Of a stretch of DNA of 38,315 bases, positions 28,608 to 35,616 are shown piece after piece (positions within the stretch are counted from its first letter, which is position 1; every line of letters starts with the position of its first letter). Source of the DNA: Rhodospirillales bacterium (lineage in GTDB: Bacteria > Pseudomonadota > Alphaproteobacteria > Rhodospirillales > UBA2165); NCBI GenBank assembly GCA_028823885.1, contig JAPPFK010000207.1, forward strand, positions 1-38,315. The letters are read 5' to 3'. Both the position numbers and the translations under genes were made by a program. The notes beneath the pieces are model-generated. The model ran no database searches, was not told the origin of the DNA, and saw only the letters and a program-made list of their open reading frames with translations.

Positions 28608-28960
28608 GGTCCCCTGATCTCGGTTCGTCGGGCTCGCGGTCTATCTGCGGGTGGATGTCAAAAGGCGGGTCCTGCCTGTAAACAAGCTAGTCATAGTAAG
28701 GTAGGCACCGGTTGCATACCACATTTTGTGAATTAGCACACGCGAGCCTTGTTTCGGTTAACAGCACAATGTGGCAAGAATGGGGCCGATTGCGGCGCTG
28801 CGGCGGACCGCCCCCGGGCCCCAAAAGCAACGTGCCGTGAATTGCCCCTTCGGGCTTTACGAATCAATCCCCATGGCCATATATGGGGCCCTATATGAGG
28901 CCCTATATCATGGCCCGCCTTTCAGCTCTTATATAGGACCGGAACCCGGGGAACGAATTC
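28608..28960. other. Divergent intergenic region between yebC and the solute-binding gene
   Basis: This 353-bp region has no credible gene. It contains an imperfect inverted repeat, CCACATT (near 28721) with AATGTGG (near 28769), and the 12-bp iterated repeats listed separately. Both flanking genes read outwards, so promoters for both should lie here. Confidence 0.6.
28875..28940. repeat. 12-bp iterated repeats upstream of the TRAP solute-binding gene
   Basis: GGCC(A/C)TATAT starts at 28875, 28887 and 28899 (exact 12-bp steps), with a partial GGCCC at 28912. An inverted near-copy ATATAGGACC lies at 28931-28940, about 20 bp before the start codon. The spacing is close to one helical turn, which suggests a regulator operator array. 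Confidence 0.6.
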
Positions 28961-29878
28961 ATGAGCGCCCGCATCACCATGGGCGGCTATCAGCCGCCGG
29001 CCAGCGTCCACAATCGCGCCGCCGCCATCCTGGGCGGAGAGCTTGCCCGGCAACTCGGCGGCGGAGTCGAATTCGTCCTGCAGGGCAACATGCCCGAAAG
29101 CCACGGCATCAAGGCGATCGACCTGCTGGATCTGGTGGAGGGCGGCGAGCTCACCATGTGCTATTTCGCCGGCAGCTACCTGGCCGGCCGGGTGCCCGAG
29201 GTGGGCATCTTCGATTTGCCGTTCGTCATCGAGAGCCGGGAGAAGGCCTACGGGCTGCTGGACGGGGGCCTGGGCGGGACCATCAGGAAGAAGTTCCTCG
29301 ACAATACCGGCTTTCGGGTGCTGGCCTTCTGGGACAACGGCTTTCGCCACTTCTCCAACGGCGTGCGGCAATTGAACTCGCCCGCCGATTGCGCCGGCCT
29401 CAAGGTGCGGACGATGAACTCCGAACTTCACCAGGAGACCTTCCGGCTCCTCGGCATGGAGCCGGCCTTCGTCGACGTCGCCGATCTGGTGGAGGCCGCC
29501 AGGTCGGGCCGCATCGACGTGCAGGAAAATCCGCTGACCAACACCTACCGCTTCGGCACCTACCGCCACCACAGATACATCACGCTGACCGGCCACTTCT
29601 TCGGCATCTCACTGGTGCTGATCAACGCCGCGCAATACGAGGCGCTGGACACGGATGTCCGCCAGGCCCTGGACGCCGCGGTCCCGAAAGCCACCGAGGC
29701 CCAGCGGGAATTCGCCCAGGCCGAGGACGAGGAGGTGCTGGCGAATCTCAGCCCGGACCAGAACGACGTCCACCAACTCACCCAGGACGAGCGCAAGCGG
29801 TTCGCCGACGCCGTCGCCCCGCTGGTCGAGAAGCACCGCCGGGTGCTGGGCGACGCGGTCTTCCGATACATCGACTGA
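28961..29878 (+). CDS. DctP-family TRAP solute-binding protein without signal peptide
   Basis: This 305-residue DctP-like protein shows the family pattern: VGIFDLPFVIESREKAY near 80-97, NGFRHFSNG near 126-134, the ligand-binding arginine in GLKVRTMNS (R150), and VQENPLTN near 187-194. Family proteins are normally exported to the periplasm. Here the mature sequence starts at once (MSARITMGGYQPPASVHN), and an in-frame TAG lies 27 nt upstream of the ATG, so no signal peptide can be added. A GGGGA sits before the ATG. No TRAP membrane genes (DctQ/DctM) are nearby. It may be a cytoplasmic ligand-binding protein, or a gene that lost its leader. Confidence 0.82.
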   Translation: MSARITMGGYQPPASVHNRAAAILGGELARQLGGGVEFVLQGNMPESHGIKAIDLLDLVEGGELTMCYFAGSYLAGRVPEVGIFDLPFVIESREKAYGLLDGGLGGTIRKKFLDNTGFRVLAFWDNGFRHFSNGVRQLNSPADCAGLKVRTMNSELHQETFRLLGMEPAFVDVADLVEAARSGRIDVQENPLTNTYRFGTYRHHRYITLTGHFFGISLVLINAAQYEALDTDVRQALDAAVPKATEAQREFAQAEDEEVLANLSPDQNDVHQLTQDERKRFADAVAPLVEKHRRVLGDAVFRYID

Positions 29879-30260
29879 GGCGGCCGCACCAAGGGCGGCC
29901 TGAACTCGAAACTCAACGCCGTCGCGTGTGGCTCGCTTGCCCTTATATTATAAATATTTTCAAAGTATGAGGCTTTTTTGTCACAAGGGAGAAAAGTGCC
30001 TATTTTTAGCCATTTTTAGCCATATTTCGAGGTTGTTTGCCGCGCGGTTATCCACGGTTGGGCGCAAAATCTTCGATATCACGAAAATAATTCAAAAAAA
30101 GCTTGCGACACATGCGACAGATATGGTATGGTTTTTTCTCAGGATCGGGAGCCGTGCGCGCCGGTCCATTCATCTGAACCGCAGCCGCCGTTTCCGGCGG
30201 CTTTTTTACGCCCGGCCTTTACCGCGCCGCGCAGACCATGACCCCATCGGGAAATGCGGC
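29879..30260. other. AT-rich non-coding region, possible small RNA locus
   Basis: This 382-bp stretch has no credible protein gene. It contains a GGCCG/CGGCC hairpin just after the preceding stop, a very AT-rich tract (29940-30135), a tandem TTTTTAGCCA repeat near 30003-30022, a DnaA-box-like TTATCCACG (30048-30056), a TTGCGACA...TATGGT promoter-like string near 30102-30126, and a strong terminator at 30184-30207. A short plus-strand transcript of roughly 75 nt could be made from here. Confidence 0.4.
30184..30207 (+). terminator. Intrinsic terminator, plus strand, orphan
   Basis: GCCGCCG, loop TTTC, CGGCGGC, then TTTTTT: a perfect 7-bp GC stem with a six-T run. It is about 300 nt after the nearest plus-strand stop codon (29878). 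On the minus strand no T-run follows, so it does not serve the convergent phosphoesterase gene. Confidence 0.85.
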
Positions 30261-31064
30261 TCAGGTGTTGGGAATATGCGGGCCGAGGCGCACCGGATCG
30301 AGGGACGCGGCCAGTCCGTCCGGGCCGGTCTCGAGCAGGACGCCGCAGACCGTCCCCTCCCCTTCCGCCGGCTCCAGGCGCTCGGTGGGGAGCTTGGTGA
30401 CGAAGCGGGCGGTGGCGGCCTCCTTCTTCATGCCGATCACCGAATCGTAGTCGCCGCACATGCCGAGATCGGTCTGGTAGGCGGTGCCGCCGGGCAGCAG
30501 CCGGGCGTCCGCCGTCGGCACGTGGGAATGGGTGCCGGCGACCAGGCTCACCCGGCCGTCGAGGTGGACGCCCATGGCCGCCTTCTCGGACGATGCCTCG
30601 GCATGGACGTCGACGACGATGGCATCCACGGTCTCGCCGAGCACGCAGCCGGCCAGGGCCGCGTCGATGGCCTGGAACGGATCGTCGAGGGGGTCCATGA
30701 ACAGCCGGCCCATCACCTGGGCGACCAGCACGCTCGCGCCGCTCCGGGCTTCGAAAATGCCGGCGCCGCGCCCCGGCGTGCCGGGCGGGTAGTTCAGCGG
30801 GCGGAGGACCTTGGGATCGCCGTCGATATAGGACAGCATCTCCCGCTGGTCCCAGGCGTGATTGCCGGTGGTGATGACGTCGGCGCCGAGGTCGTAGAAG
30901 CCGCGGCAGATCTTCTCGGTGAGGCCGAAGCCGTGGGCCGCGTTCTCGCCGTTGACGATCACCAGGTCGATCTCGCGGTCCCCGATCAGGCCGGGAAGCT
31001 CCCGGGCCAACGCGTCGCGGCCCGCGCGGCCGACCACGTCGCCGCAATAGAGGATGCGCATCAC
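30261..31064 (-). CDS. YmdB-type (TIGR00282) calcineurin-like phosphoesterase
   Basis: This 267-residue metallophosphoesterase of the YmdB family has the dinuclear metal-site motifs MRILYCGDVVGRAGRD (D9), IVNGENAAHG, TTGNHAWDQ and AGTHSHVPTAD, plus a C-terminal GMCGDYDSVIGMKKE typical of the family. Bacillus YmdB hydrolyses 2',3'-cAMP; the substrate in alphaproteobacteria is not established. It starts at ATG 31062-31064 (or the next codon). It is 42 nt downstream of ygfA, so the two are probably co-transcribed. Confidence 0.93.
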   Translation of the reverse strand: MMRILYCGDVVGRAGRDALARELPGLIGDREIDLVIVNGENAAHGFGLTEKICRGFYDLGADVITTGNHAWDQREMLSYIDGDPKVLRPLNYPPGTPGRGAGIFEARSGASVLVAQVMGRLFMDPLDDPFQAIDAALAGCVLGETVDAIVVDVHAEASSEKAAMGVHLDGRVSLVAGTHSHVPTADARLLPGGTAYQTDLGMCGDYDSVIGMKKEAATARFVTKLPTERLEPAEGEGTVCGVLLETGPDGLAASLDPVRLGPHIPNT

Positions 31065-31106
31065 CGGCCTCCTATCCGGTCCAAGGGGGGCTGGCCCAAT
31101 TCGGGT

Positions 31107-31700
31107 CTACGAAAAAAGGGTGACGCCTTCCTCGGTCACCACCCCGTCGAGAGGCTGATCAAACCGGTCGTGGGGCAGACTGTCAACAACCTGGGCGGCG
31201 TAGGCGAGGCCGATGAAACGGGGCGGATGCAGGGCGGCGCGGAAGACGCCCATGGTGCGGTCGTAAAACCCGCCCCCCTGCCCCAGCCGGTTGCCGGCCT
31301 GATCGACGGCGATCAGCGGGGTGAGCACGATGGCCGGGGTGAGGATTTCCATCTCGGGCCCCGGCTCCCGGACGCCGAAGGCGGCGACGGCGAGGGGGTC
31401 GCCCGGCGCATAGGCGCGGAAGGCCAACGGCTTGCCGGGGCCTCCCGTCTGTTTCGGCATGGCGGGGAGGCACAGCGGGTGGCCGTTTTCGTGGAGGGCC
31501 CGCATCAACGGGATGGGATCGACCTCGCCGGGCAGCGGCAGGGTGCCGGCGACGGCGCACTTGGCGGTCATCTCGATGCCGCCCAGGAAGTGATCGCGGA
31601 TGGCCAGCGCCGCGTTCGCCGCGTCATCGGCGGAAACGGCGTGGCGGGCGGCGCGGTACTGCTCGCGGAGGCGCATTTTTTCGGACGGGGTCGCTGTCAT
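31107..31700 (-). CDS. ygfA: 5-formyltetrahydrofolate cyclo-ligase
   Basis: This enzyme uses ATP to turn 5-formyl-THF into 5,10-methenyl-THF, returning the stored folate to one-carbon metabolism. The protein has 197 residues. The basic N-terminus KMRLREQYRAARHAVS, the substrate segment PLPGEVDPIPL and the ATP-site GNRLGQGGGFYDRTMG near 138-153 are all family signatures. It lies 22 nt downstream of the 6S RNA, as in many proteobacteria, where ygfA is often co-transcribed with 6S. Confidence 0.95.
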   Translation of the reverse strand: MTATPSEKMRLREQYRAARHAVSADDAANAALAIRDHFLGGIEMTAKCAVAGTLPLPGEVDPIPLMRALHENGHPLCLPAMPKQTGGPGKPLAFRAYAPGDPLAVAAFGVREPGPEMEILTPAIVLTPLIAVDQAGNRLGQGGGFYDRTMGVFRAALHPPRFIGLAYAAQVVDSLPHDRFDQPLDGVVTEEGVTLFS

Positions 31701-31722
31701 GTCAGACCCGGCTTGTTCGGTT

Positions 31723-31886
31723 GGACGTGACGCCGCAGGGACCGTCGAGAAATGAATCCACCTAGGCCCAAAGGTCCAGGTGGGCGCCGTGTGCCGGACC
31801 CAAGAGTCCGCCAGGGACAGCTCCCGATAGTCGTGTATTGGCCCCGGGGATCCGTGTCTGCTAACGCGTCCTGCAGCGCCACGTCC
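31723..31886 (-). ncRNA. ssrS: 6S RNA (SsrS), regulator of RNA polymerase
   Basis: 6S RNA mimics an open promoter and binds the housekeeping RNA polymerase holoenzyme. The segment lies between zapA and ygfA, its classic place. Its ends form a 14-bp closing helix: GGACGTGGCGCTGC (31873-31886 on minus) pairs over its whole length with GCGGCGTCACGTCC (31723-31736), two pairs being GU wobbles. Inside are CGGATCC/GGGTCCG (31848-31854 with 31795-31801) and a hairpin CCACCT/AGGTGG (31758-31783) near the 3' side, matching the 3' hairpin of known 6S RNAs. Its length is about 164 nt (E. coli 184). Called from structure and context, not from a model search. Confidence 0.85.
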
Positions 31887-31892
31887 GGGCCT

Positions 31893-31921
31893 AAAATAGG
31901 CCGAAAGTCAGCTTTGTTCCA
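31893..31921 (-). promoter_or_regulatory. Candidate 6S RNA promoter
   Basis: TATTTT (31893-31898 on minus) lies 6 nt before the predicted 5' end. TGGAAC lies 17 nt further upstream, within the zapA 3' end. The -10 and spacing are reasonable; the -35 is weak. Transcription from the zapA promoter with processing is the alternative. Confidence 0.35.
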
Positions 31922-32228
31922 GCTTCTCGGCAATCGCCTCGATCCGGTCGGCGAGGCGCTCGAGCTCGGGGACGGCCTGGTCGGCCGCGGTCCCCTTGCC
32001 GTCGCCGCGGAGCGCATCCAACTCCGTATTGGCCTCGGAGAGCTCATCGGCGACCAGCAGGCTCGCCATCACCAGCAGGAGCGAATCACCGATCTGACCG
32101 ACCGCCCGGGTCAGCTCGTTCACCCGCTTGTCGAGATCTTGGGCGAGGCGCGTCAGGTGCGCTTCCTCGCCATCGTCGCAGGCGATGTCGTAGCGGCGGT
32201 TGTTGATGATGACGGTGACCTGGGCCAT
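31908..32228 (-). CDS. zapA: Cell division protein ZapA
   Basis: ZapA binds FtsZ and bundles its protofilaments at midcell. The protein has 106 residues: a beta-strand N-terminus MAQVTVIINNRRYDIACDDG (key residues IINNRRYDIAC), the short helix EEAHLTRLAQDLDKRVNEL, and a long C-terminal coiled coil with SLLLVMASLLVADELSEAN. It is 15 nt downstream of the DUF4164 gene and directly upstream of the 6S RNA. Confidence 0.93.
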   Translation of the reverse strand: MAQVTVIINNRRYDIACDDGEEAHLTRLAQDLDKRVNELTRAVGQIGDSLLLVMASLLVADELSEANTELDALRGDGKGTAADQAVPELERLADRIEAIAEKLEQS

Positions 32229-32243
32229 GACGAACGCCGGCTC

Positions 32244-32501
32244 CTATTCACCCAACACGGATTTCATGCGGCCGATGGCCTTGTCGAGCTTGTCGGAGAC
32301 CTGACGGTTGCGGTCCTTGAGCCCGGCGATCTCCCGGTGCGCGGCAGCCAGCTTCTCGGCGATTTCGGGGTCGGCCCCGGCCGGCTTCGCGCCTTCGGCG
32401 AGCTTGCCGTCGATGGCCGCTTCCAGCCGGGCGAGTGCGCGCTCGATACGGTTCCGGGCGTCTTCGGGGGGGGGGGCGGAGGGGGGGGCGTCGTCGGCCA
32501 A
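32244..32501 (-). CDS. DUF4164-type small coiled-coil protein upstream of zapA
   Basis: This is an 85-residue, mostly helical protein: IERALARLEAAIDGKLAEG, then IAEKLAAAHREIAGLKDRNRQVSDKLDKAIGRM. Proteins of this type sit before zapA in many alphaproteobacteria and are annotated DUF4164; a role with ZapA in division is suspected from context only. No ATG is available, and the likely start is TTG at 32499-32501 behind GGAAGG. The first codons run through C8 and C11 tracts coding Pro-rich APPSAPPP, so a length error or slippage there could shift the true N-terminus. Confidence 0.75.
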   Translation of the reverse strand: MADDAPPSAPPPEDARNRIERALARLEAAIDGKLAEGAKPAGADPEIAEKLAAAHREIAGLKDRNRQVSDKLDKAIGRMKSVLGE

Positions 32502-32696
32502 GGACGGGGGTGACCTTCCGTGCGGGGTTGAAAAACCGGCTGGAGATTACGCGCAGGGCCGCTTCGCCGTCAACTGAATCAATTTGCGAATTTATCCACA
32601 TAAGACCCTCAAATTGCCGGTTGACGGCGGCTCCCGAACAAACGATCTTGCGCCCGCGAACCACCCCCGAATCCATTCCGCCAAACGGAGGTATTG

Positions 32697-33707
32697 ATGG
32701 CATTACGTGTTGCGATTAACGGGTTCGGCCGCATCGGCCGGCTGGTCTTCCGCTCCTTGATCGAATCCCAGCGCAACGACATGGAGGTGGTCTGCATCAA
32801 CGATTTGGGCGATCCGGAGTCCAACGCCCACCTGCTCAAATACGATACGGTCCACGGTACCCTGCCCGGCGACGTCTCGGTCGACGGGGACACCATCGAC
32901 GCCGGTACCGGCCCGATCAAAGTGACCGCGGAGCGGGATCCCAAGGCGCTGCCCTGGGGCGATATGGGCGTCGACATCGCCCTCGAATGCACCGGCATAT
33001 TCGCCGACCGCGACGCCGCCGCCCAGCATCTGGATGCGGGCGCCAAGCGGGTGCTGGTCTCGGCCCCGGCATCCGGCGCCGACCTCACCGTAGTCTTCGG
33101 CGTCAACCACGAGCAGCTCACCCCCGACCATCAGGTGGTCTCCAACGCGTCGTGCACCACCAACTGCCTGGCGCCGGTCGCCAAGGTGCTGAACGACGCC
33201 ATCGGCATCGAGCGCGGCTTCATGACCACCATCCACTCCTATACCGGCGATCAGCGGACCGTCGATACGTTGCACAAGGATCTCCGGCGGGCCCGCGCCG
33301 CGGCGTCCTCGCTGATTCCGACGTCGACCGGGGCGGCCCGCGCCGTCGGCCTCGTGCTGCCGGAGTTGAACGGCAAGCTCGACGGCACCTCGATCCGGGT
33401 GCCGACCGCCAACGTGTCGGTGATCGATTTCAAGTTCGTGCCCTCCAGGTCCACCTCGGTGGACGAGGTCAACGACGCCATCCGGACGGCCGCCTCGTCC
33501 GGACCGCTGGAAGGCATCCTCACCACCAACGAGGCGCCGCTGGTCTCCGCCGACTTCAACCACAACCCGGCGAGTTCGGTGTTCGACCTCCCGGAAACCC
33601 AGGTCATCGAGGGCGAGTTCGTCCGGGTGCTCTCCTGGTATGACAACGAATGGGGCTTCTCCAACCGCATGGTCGATACGGCGACGGAGATCGGCCGCAA
33701 GATCTGA
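32697..33707 (+). CDS. gap: Glyceraldehyde-3-phosphate dehydrogenase, type I
   Basis: This is the glycolytic/gluconeogenic NAD-dependent GAPDH. The protein has 336 residues from ATG 32697, with GGAGG 8 nt upstream. It begins RVAINGFGRIGRLVFR, carries the catalytic cysteine C153 in SNASCTTNCLAP, TGDQRTVDTLHKD with the catalytic histidine preceding at IHSYTGDQ, and ends WYDNEWGFSNRMVDTA. D36 after the second beta-strand favours NAD over NADP. In relatives pgk often follows, but here an AlkD-like gene follows after 4 nt. Confidence 0.97.
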   Translation: MALRVAINGFGRIGRLVFRSLIESQRNDMEVVCINDLGDPESNAHLLKYDTVHGTLPGDVSVDGDTIDAGTGPIKVTAERDPKALPWGDMGVDIALECTGIFADRDAAAQHLDAGAKRVLVSAPASGADLTVVFGVNHEQLTPDHQVVSNASCTTNCLAPVAKVLNDAIGIERGFMTTIHSYTGDQRTVDTLHKDLRRARAAASSLIPTSTGAARAVGLVLPELNGKLDGTSIRVPTANVSVIDFKFVPSRSTSVDEVNDAIRTAASSGPLEGILTTNEAPLVSADFNHNPASSVFDLPETQVIEGEFVRVLSWYDNEWGFSNRMVDTATEIGRKI

Positions 33708-33711
33708 GGCG

Positions 33712-34443
33712 ATGGACGGCCCGCTCACCGAGGCGATCGAGGCCGCGCAGGCGGACCTGCGGCGGCGGGGCGATCCCGTCAAGGCCGAGGGGCGAAAGCG
33801 GTATCTGAAATCCCGGCTCGAGGTCCTGGGCTGCGGCGTGCCTGATGTGCGCCGCGCCGCGAGATCGGTCAAGCGCAGGGTTCCCGAAGCGGACGCTGCG
33901 TTGCTCATCGGCGGTCTGGCGGCGCTTCGGTCGTCGCCGTGTCACGATGACCGGCTGCTTGCCATCTTCATCGCCCAGCAGTTTGCCGGCGGTTTCCGCC
34001 ATGCCCATCTGACGGATGTGTTTCACGGCTGGCTCGGCGAACTCTCCAACTGGGACACGGTGGACGCGCTCTCCATCTTCGTCATCGGCCGGGTGGCGCT
34101 CGACGACGCCGAGAGCTGGCCGGCGATCGCCGCCTGGACCCGTGATCCGTGGATGTGGCGGCGGCGCGCATCGCTTTTGGCGCACATCCCCTCGATCCGC
34201 GCGGCGGGTTTGCGCGAAGCCCAGTTGACCGATAGCTGCCAAGCGCTCCTCCATGAGACGGAATTTTTCATTCGCAAGGCGATCGGCTGGGTGATCCGGG
34301 AAATCGCCGACCGGGACCCGGCGCAGGCGGAAAGACTGATTCTCGAACTGGGCTCGGGCCTCTCCGCCCTGTCGTTCAAGGAAGCAAGCCGCAAGCTTCC
34401 CGGCGAGACTCAATTGCGCCTTCGGACGGCGTTGAGCCGGTGA
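33712..34443 (+). CDS. AlkD-like DNA alkylation repair HEAT-repeat protein
   Basis: This 243-residue all-helical protein belongs to the AlkC/AlkD-like DNA alkylation repair family. Signatures are KRYLKSRLEVLGCGVPDVRR (residues near 27-46), RLLAIFIAQQF, ELSNWDTVDALS with the Trp-Asp pair, DPWMWRRRASLLAHI and FFIRKAIGWVIREIADRDP near 183-201. AlkD excises bulky or charged N3/N7-alkyl purines without base flipping. The pattern W-D ... W-R ... K-A-I-G-W is kept. It starts 4 nt after gap and overlaps the next gene by 4 nt, so it looks co-transcribed with gap. Confidence 0.88.
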   Translation: MDGPLTEAIEAAQADLRRRGDPVKAEGRKRYLKSRLEVLGCGVPDVRRAARSVKRRVPEADAALLIGGLAALRSSPCHDDRLLAIFIAQQFAGGFRHAHLTDVFHGWLGELSNWDTVDALSIFVIGRVALDDAESWPAIAAWTRDPWMWRRRASLLAHIPSIRAAGLREAQLTDSCQALLHETEFFIRKAIGWVIREIADRDPAQAERLILELGSGLSALSFKEASRKLPGETQLRLRTALSR

Positions 34444-34859
34444 ACCGGGCGCCGCGCGTCGTCGCCCGCGACCTGGCCGAGGCCGAGGCCGTTTTGGCCG
34501 CGGCCGCCGAGCTTGGCGTCCCGGTGATCCTCATGAGCCCGCCCGATGCCGGGGCGACTCACGGCGCGGCCTACTTCCGCGAACTCTGGGCCGCGGCCGC
34601 CGAGGCCCGGCCCGCGGCGGACTTCGAAGGGATTTTGGATTGCGGCGGCGCGGCGGGCTATGCCATGGCCGCGCTGGCCGAGGGGATCGCCCGGCTCCGG
34701 CTGGATGCGCCGGACGACGTTCTCGACCGGGTCCGGGACATGGCGGCGAAATCGGGCGCCCGCCTGGACGAGAGCAACGACGCGGCGCTGGAGTTCTCCA
34801 CGTCAACCGACGCGGCACTCCGCGACTGGCTGAGGGGGGAGCGCTCCCTCGCCCCCTGA
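34440..34859 (+). CDS. Small Ala-rich protein, unknown function
   Basis: I do not recognise this 139-residue protein. It has an alternating strand-helix pattern (AELGVPVILMSPPDAGATHG, then FEGILDCGGAAGYAMAALAEGI) that suggests a compact alpha/beta fold. No catalytic motif, signal peptide or membrane helix is seen. The GTG start overlaps the preceding stop (GTGA), so translation is coupled to the AlkD-like gene. Codon use resembles the neighbours, which supports a real gene. Small proteins of this kind occur near gap-pgk-fba clusters in alphaproteobacteria, as far as I recall, without assigned function. Confidence 0.65.
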   Translation: MNRAPRVVARDLAEAEAVLAAAAELGVPVILMSPPDAGATHGAAYFRELWAAAAEARPAADFEGILDCGGAAGYAMAALAEGIARLRLDAPDDVLDRVRDMAAKSGARLDESNDAALEFSTSTDAALRDWLRGERSLAP

Positions 34860-35019
34860 AAGGGGGAGAGGGATGCGGAGGCTTGGCGAGCTAGGGCACA
34901 AAGCGAACGCAAAGGTCAATTCTGCGAATTGACCGGGACTGCCCAGGCGAGCCCTAGCCGAAGCTGGGTGAGGGGGTATTTCCGTATCGCCATCGCCTCT
35001 TACGACCCCCTCACCCAGC
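34843..35019. repeat. Composite palindromic intergenic element (REP/MITE-like)
   Basis: Several nested inverted repeats are packed between convergent genes. They are a CCCTC-CCCCCT/AGGGGG-GAGGG hairpin (about 34846-34872), GCTAGGGC (34890-34897) with GCCCTAGC (34951-34958), GGTCAATTC (34914-34922) with GAATTGACC (34926-34934), and a perfect 14-bp pair GCTGGGTGAGGGGG (34963-34976) with CCCCCTCACCCAGC (35006-35019). No coding frame is associated. It may act as a bidirectional transcription barrier. Confidence 0.65.
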
Positions 35020-35070
35020 GCCGTTCTCATCGCCGCGACATTCCCATGGCGGCTCGATCGGAGCCGGACC

Positions 35071-35517
35071 CTAATTCTCGTTCTCGTAGATGGTCAGGCC
35101 GGGGATTTCGTCATAGTTCTCGGCCCGGCCCCGGAGTTCCAGCACGTTGCGGTCGGGATCGCGGACGAAAATCGAAACGTGGCCGTCGCGGCCAATCGAC
35201 ACCGGCCCCTGGGTAATCCGGATATTATTCTCTTCCAGGCCCTTCAAGGTGTCGAGCACCGATGAAATCGTGAGCGCCACGTGGGTGAAGCCCGAATACT
35301 TTTCGGCCACATCCATCAGAATATTGTCGCCGTCATTCTCGGTGGTGGAATTGTAGATGAGGTTGAGTTCCACCTGTTGCGCGTTCTTGATCACGACCAC
35401 CGGGTCATTGCCCGCCCGCGCGGTCTCCTCGAAACCGAAGATCTTGTAAAAGTCCAGCGCACGGTCGAGATCCTTCACCCGAATTCCGATATGGTCCACC
35501 TGCTCTATGTCGATCAT
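35071..35517 (-). CDS. VOC/glyoxalase-fold protein
   Basis: This 148-residue vicinal oxygen chelate fold protein is made of two beta-alpha-beta-beta-beta modules: VDHIGIRVKDLDRALDFYKIFGFEE (first strand and helix, residues about 6-30) and GFTHVALTISSVLDTLKGLEE, ending VSIFVRDPDRNVLELRGR. Metal ligands typical of the fold fit H8, E53-like, H77-like and E116-like positions, but I did not fix them all. The start at 35517 follows GGAGGAG. Family members include glyoxalases, dioxygenases and resistance proteins; the substrate is unknown. It is convergent with the gap cluster and divergent from thiE. Confidence 0.85.
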   Translation of the reverse strand: MIDIEQVDHIGIRVKDLDRALDFYKIFGFEETARAGNDPVVVIKNAQQVELNLIYNSTTENDGDNILMDVAEKYSGFTHVALTISSVLDTLKGLEENNIRITQGPVSIGRDGHVSIFVRDPDRNVLELRGRAENYDEIPGLTIYENEN

Positions 35518-35598
35518 CAGACTCTCCTCCATTGGTTCAACATGTAGCGCGCGGAGAGGCAAGTGCAAGCAATCCAGCGATTGCGCGGCCGCCATGCG

Positions 35599-35615
35599 GG
35601 GGGTATCTGTCCCCC
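35599..35615 (+). promoter_or_regulatory. Small hairpin just before the thiE start
   Basis: GGGGG (35599-35603) and CCCCC (35611-35615) pair around a 7-nt loop and end one base before the thiE ATG. No normal Shine-Dalgarno lies closer, so the stem could tune translation. No TPP riboswitch consensus was seen. Confidence 0.35.
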
Positions 35616-35616
35616 T

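Noticed and set aside
30048..30056. DnaA-box-like TTATCCACG (and TTATCCACA at 32592-32600), considered as an origin
   Set aside because: Only isolated boxes are present, with no cluster, no dnaA, dnaN or hemE nearby. Not enough for oriC.
34846..34872. CCCTC/GAGGG hairpin as an ordinary terminator of the 34440-34859 gene
   Set aside because: It overlaps the end of the coding region and has no T-run on either strand. It was kept only as part of the palindromic element.
35518..35616. TPP riboswitch upstream of thiE
   Set aside because: The conserved CTGAGA and ACCTGA-type elements are absent, and the space is too short after allowing for the divergent promoter.
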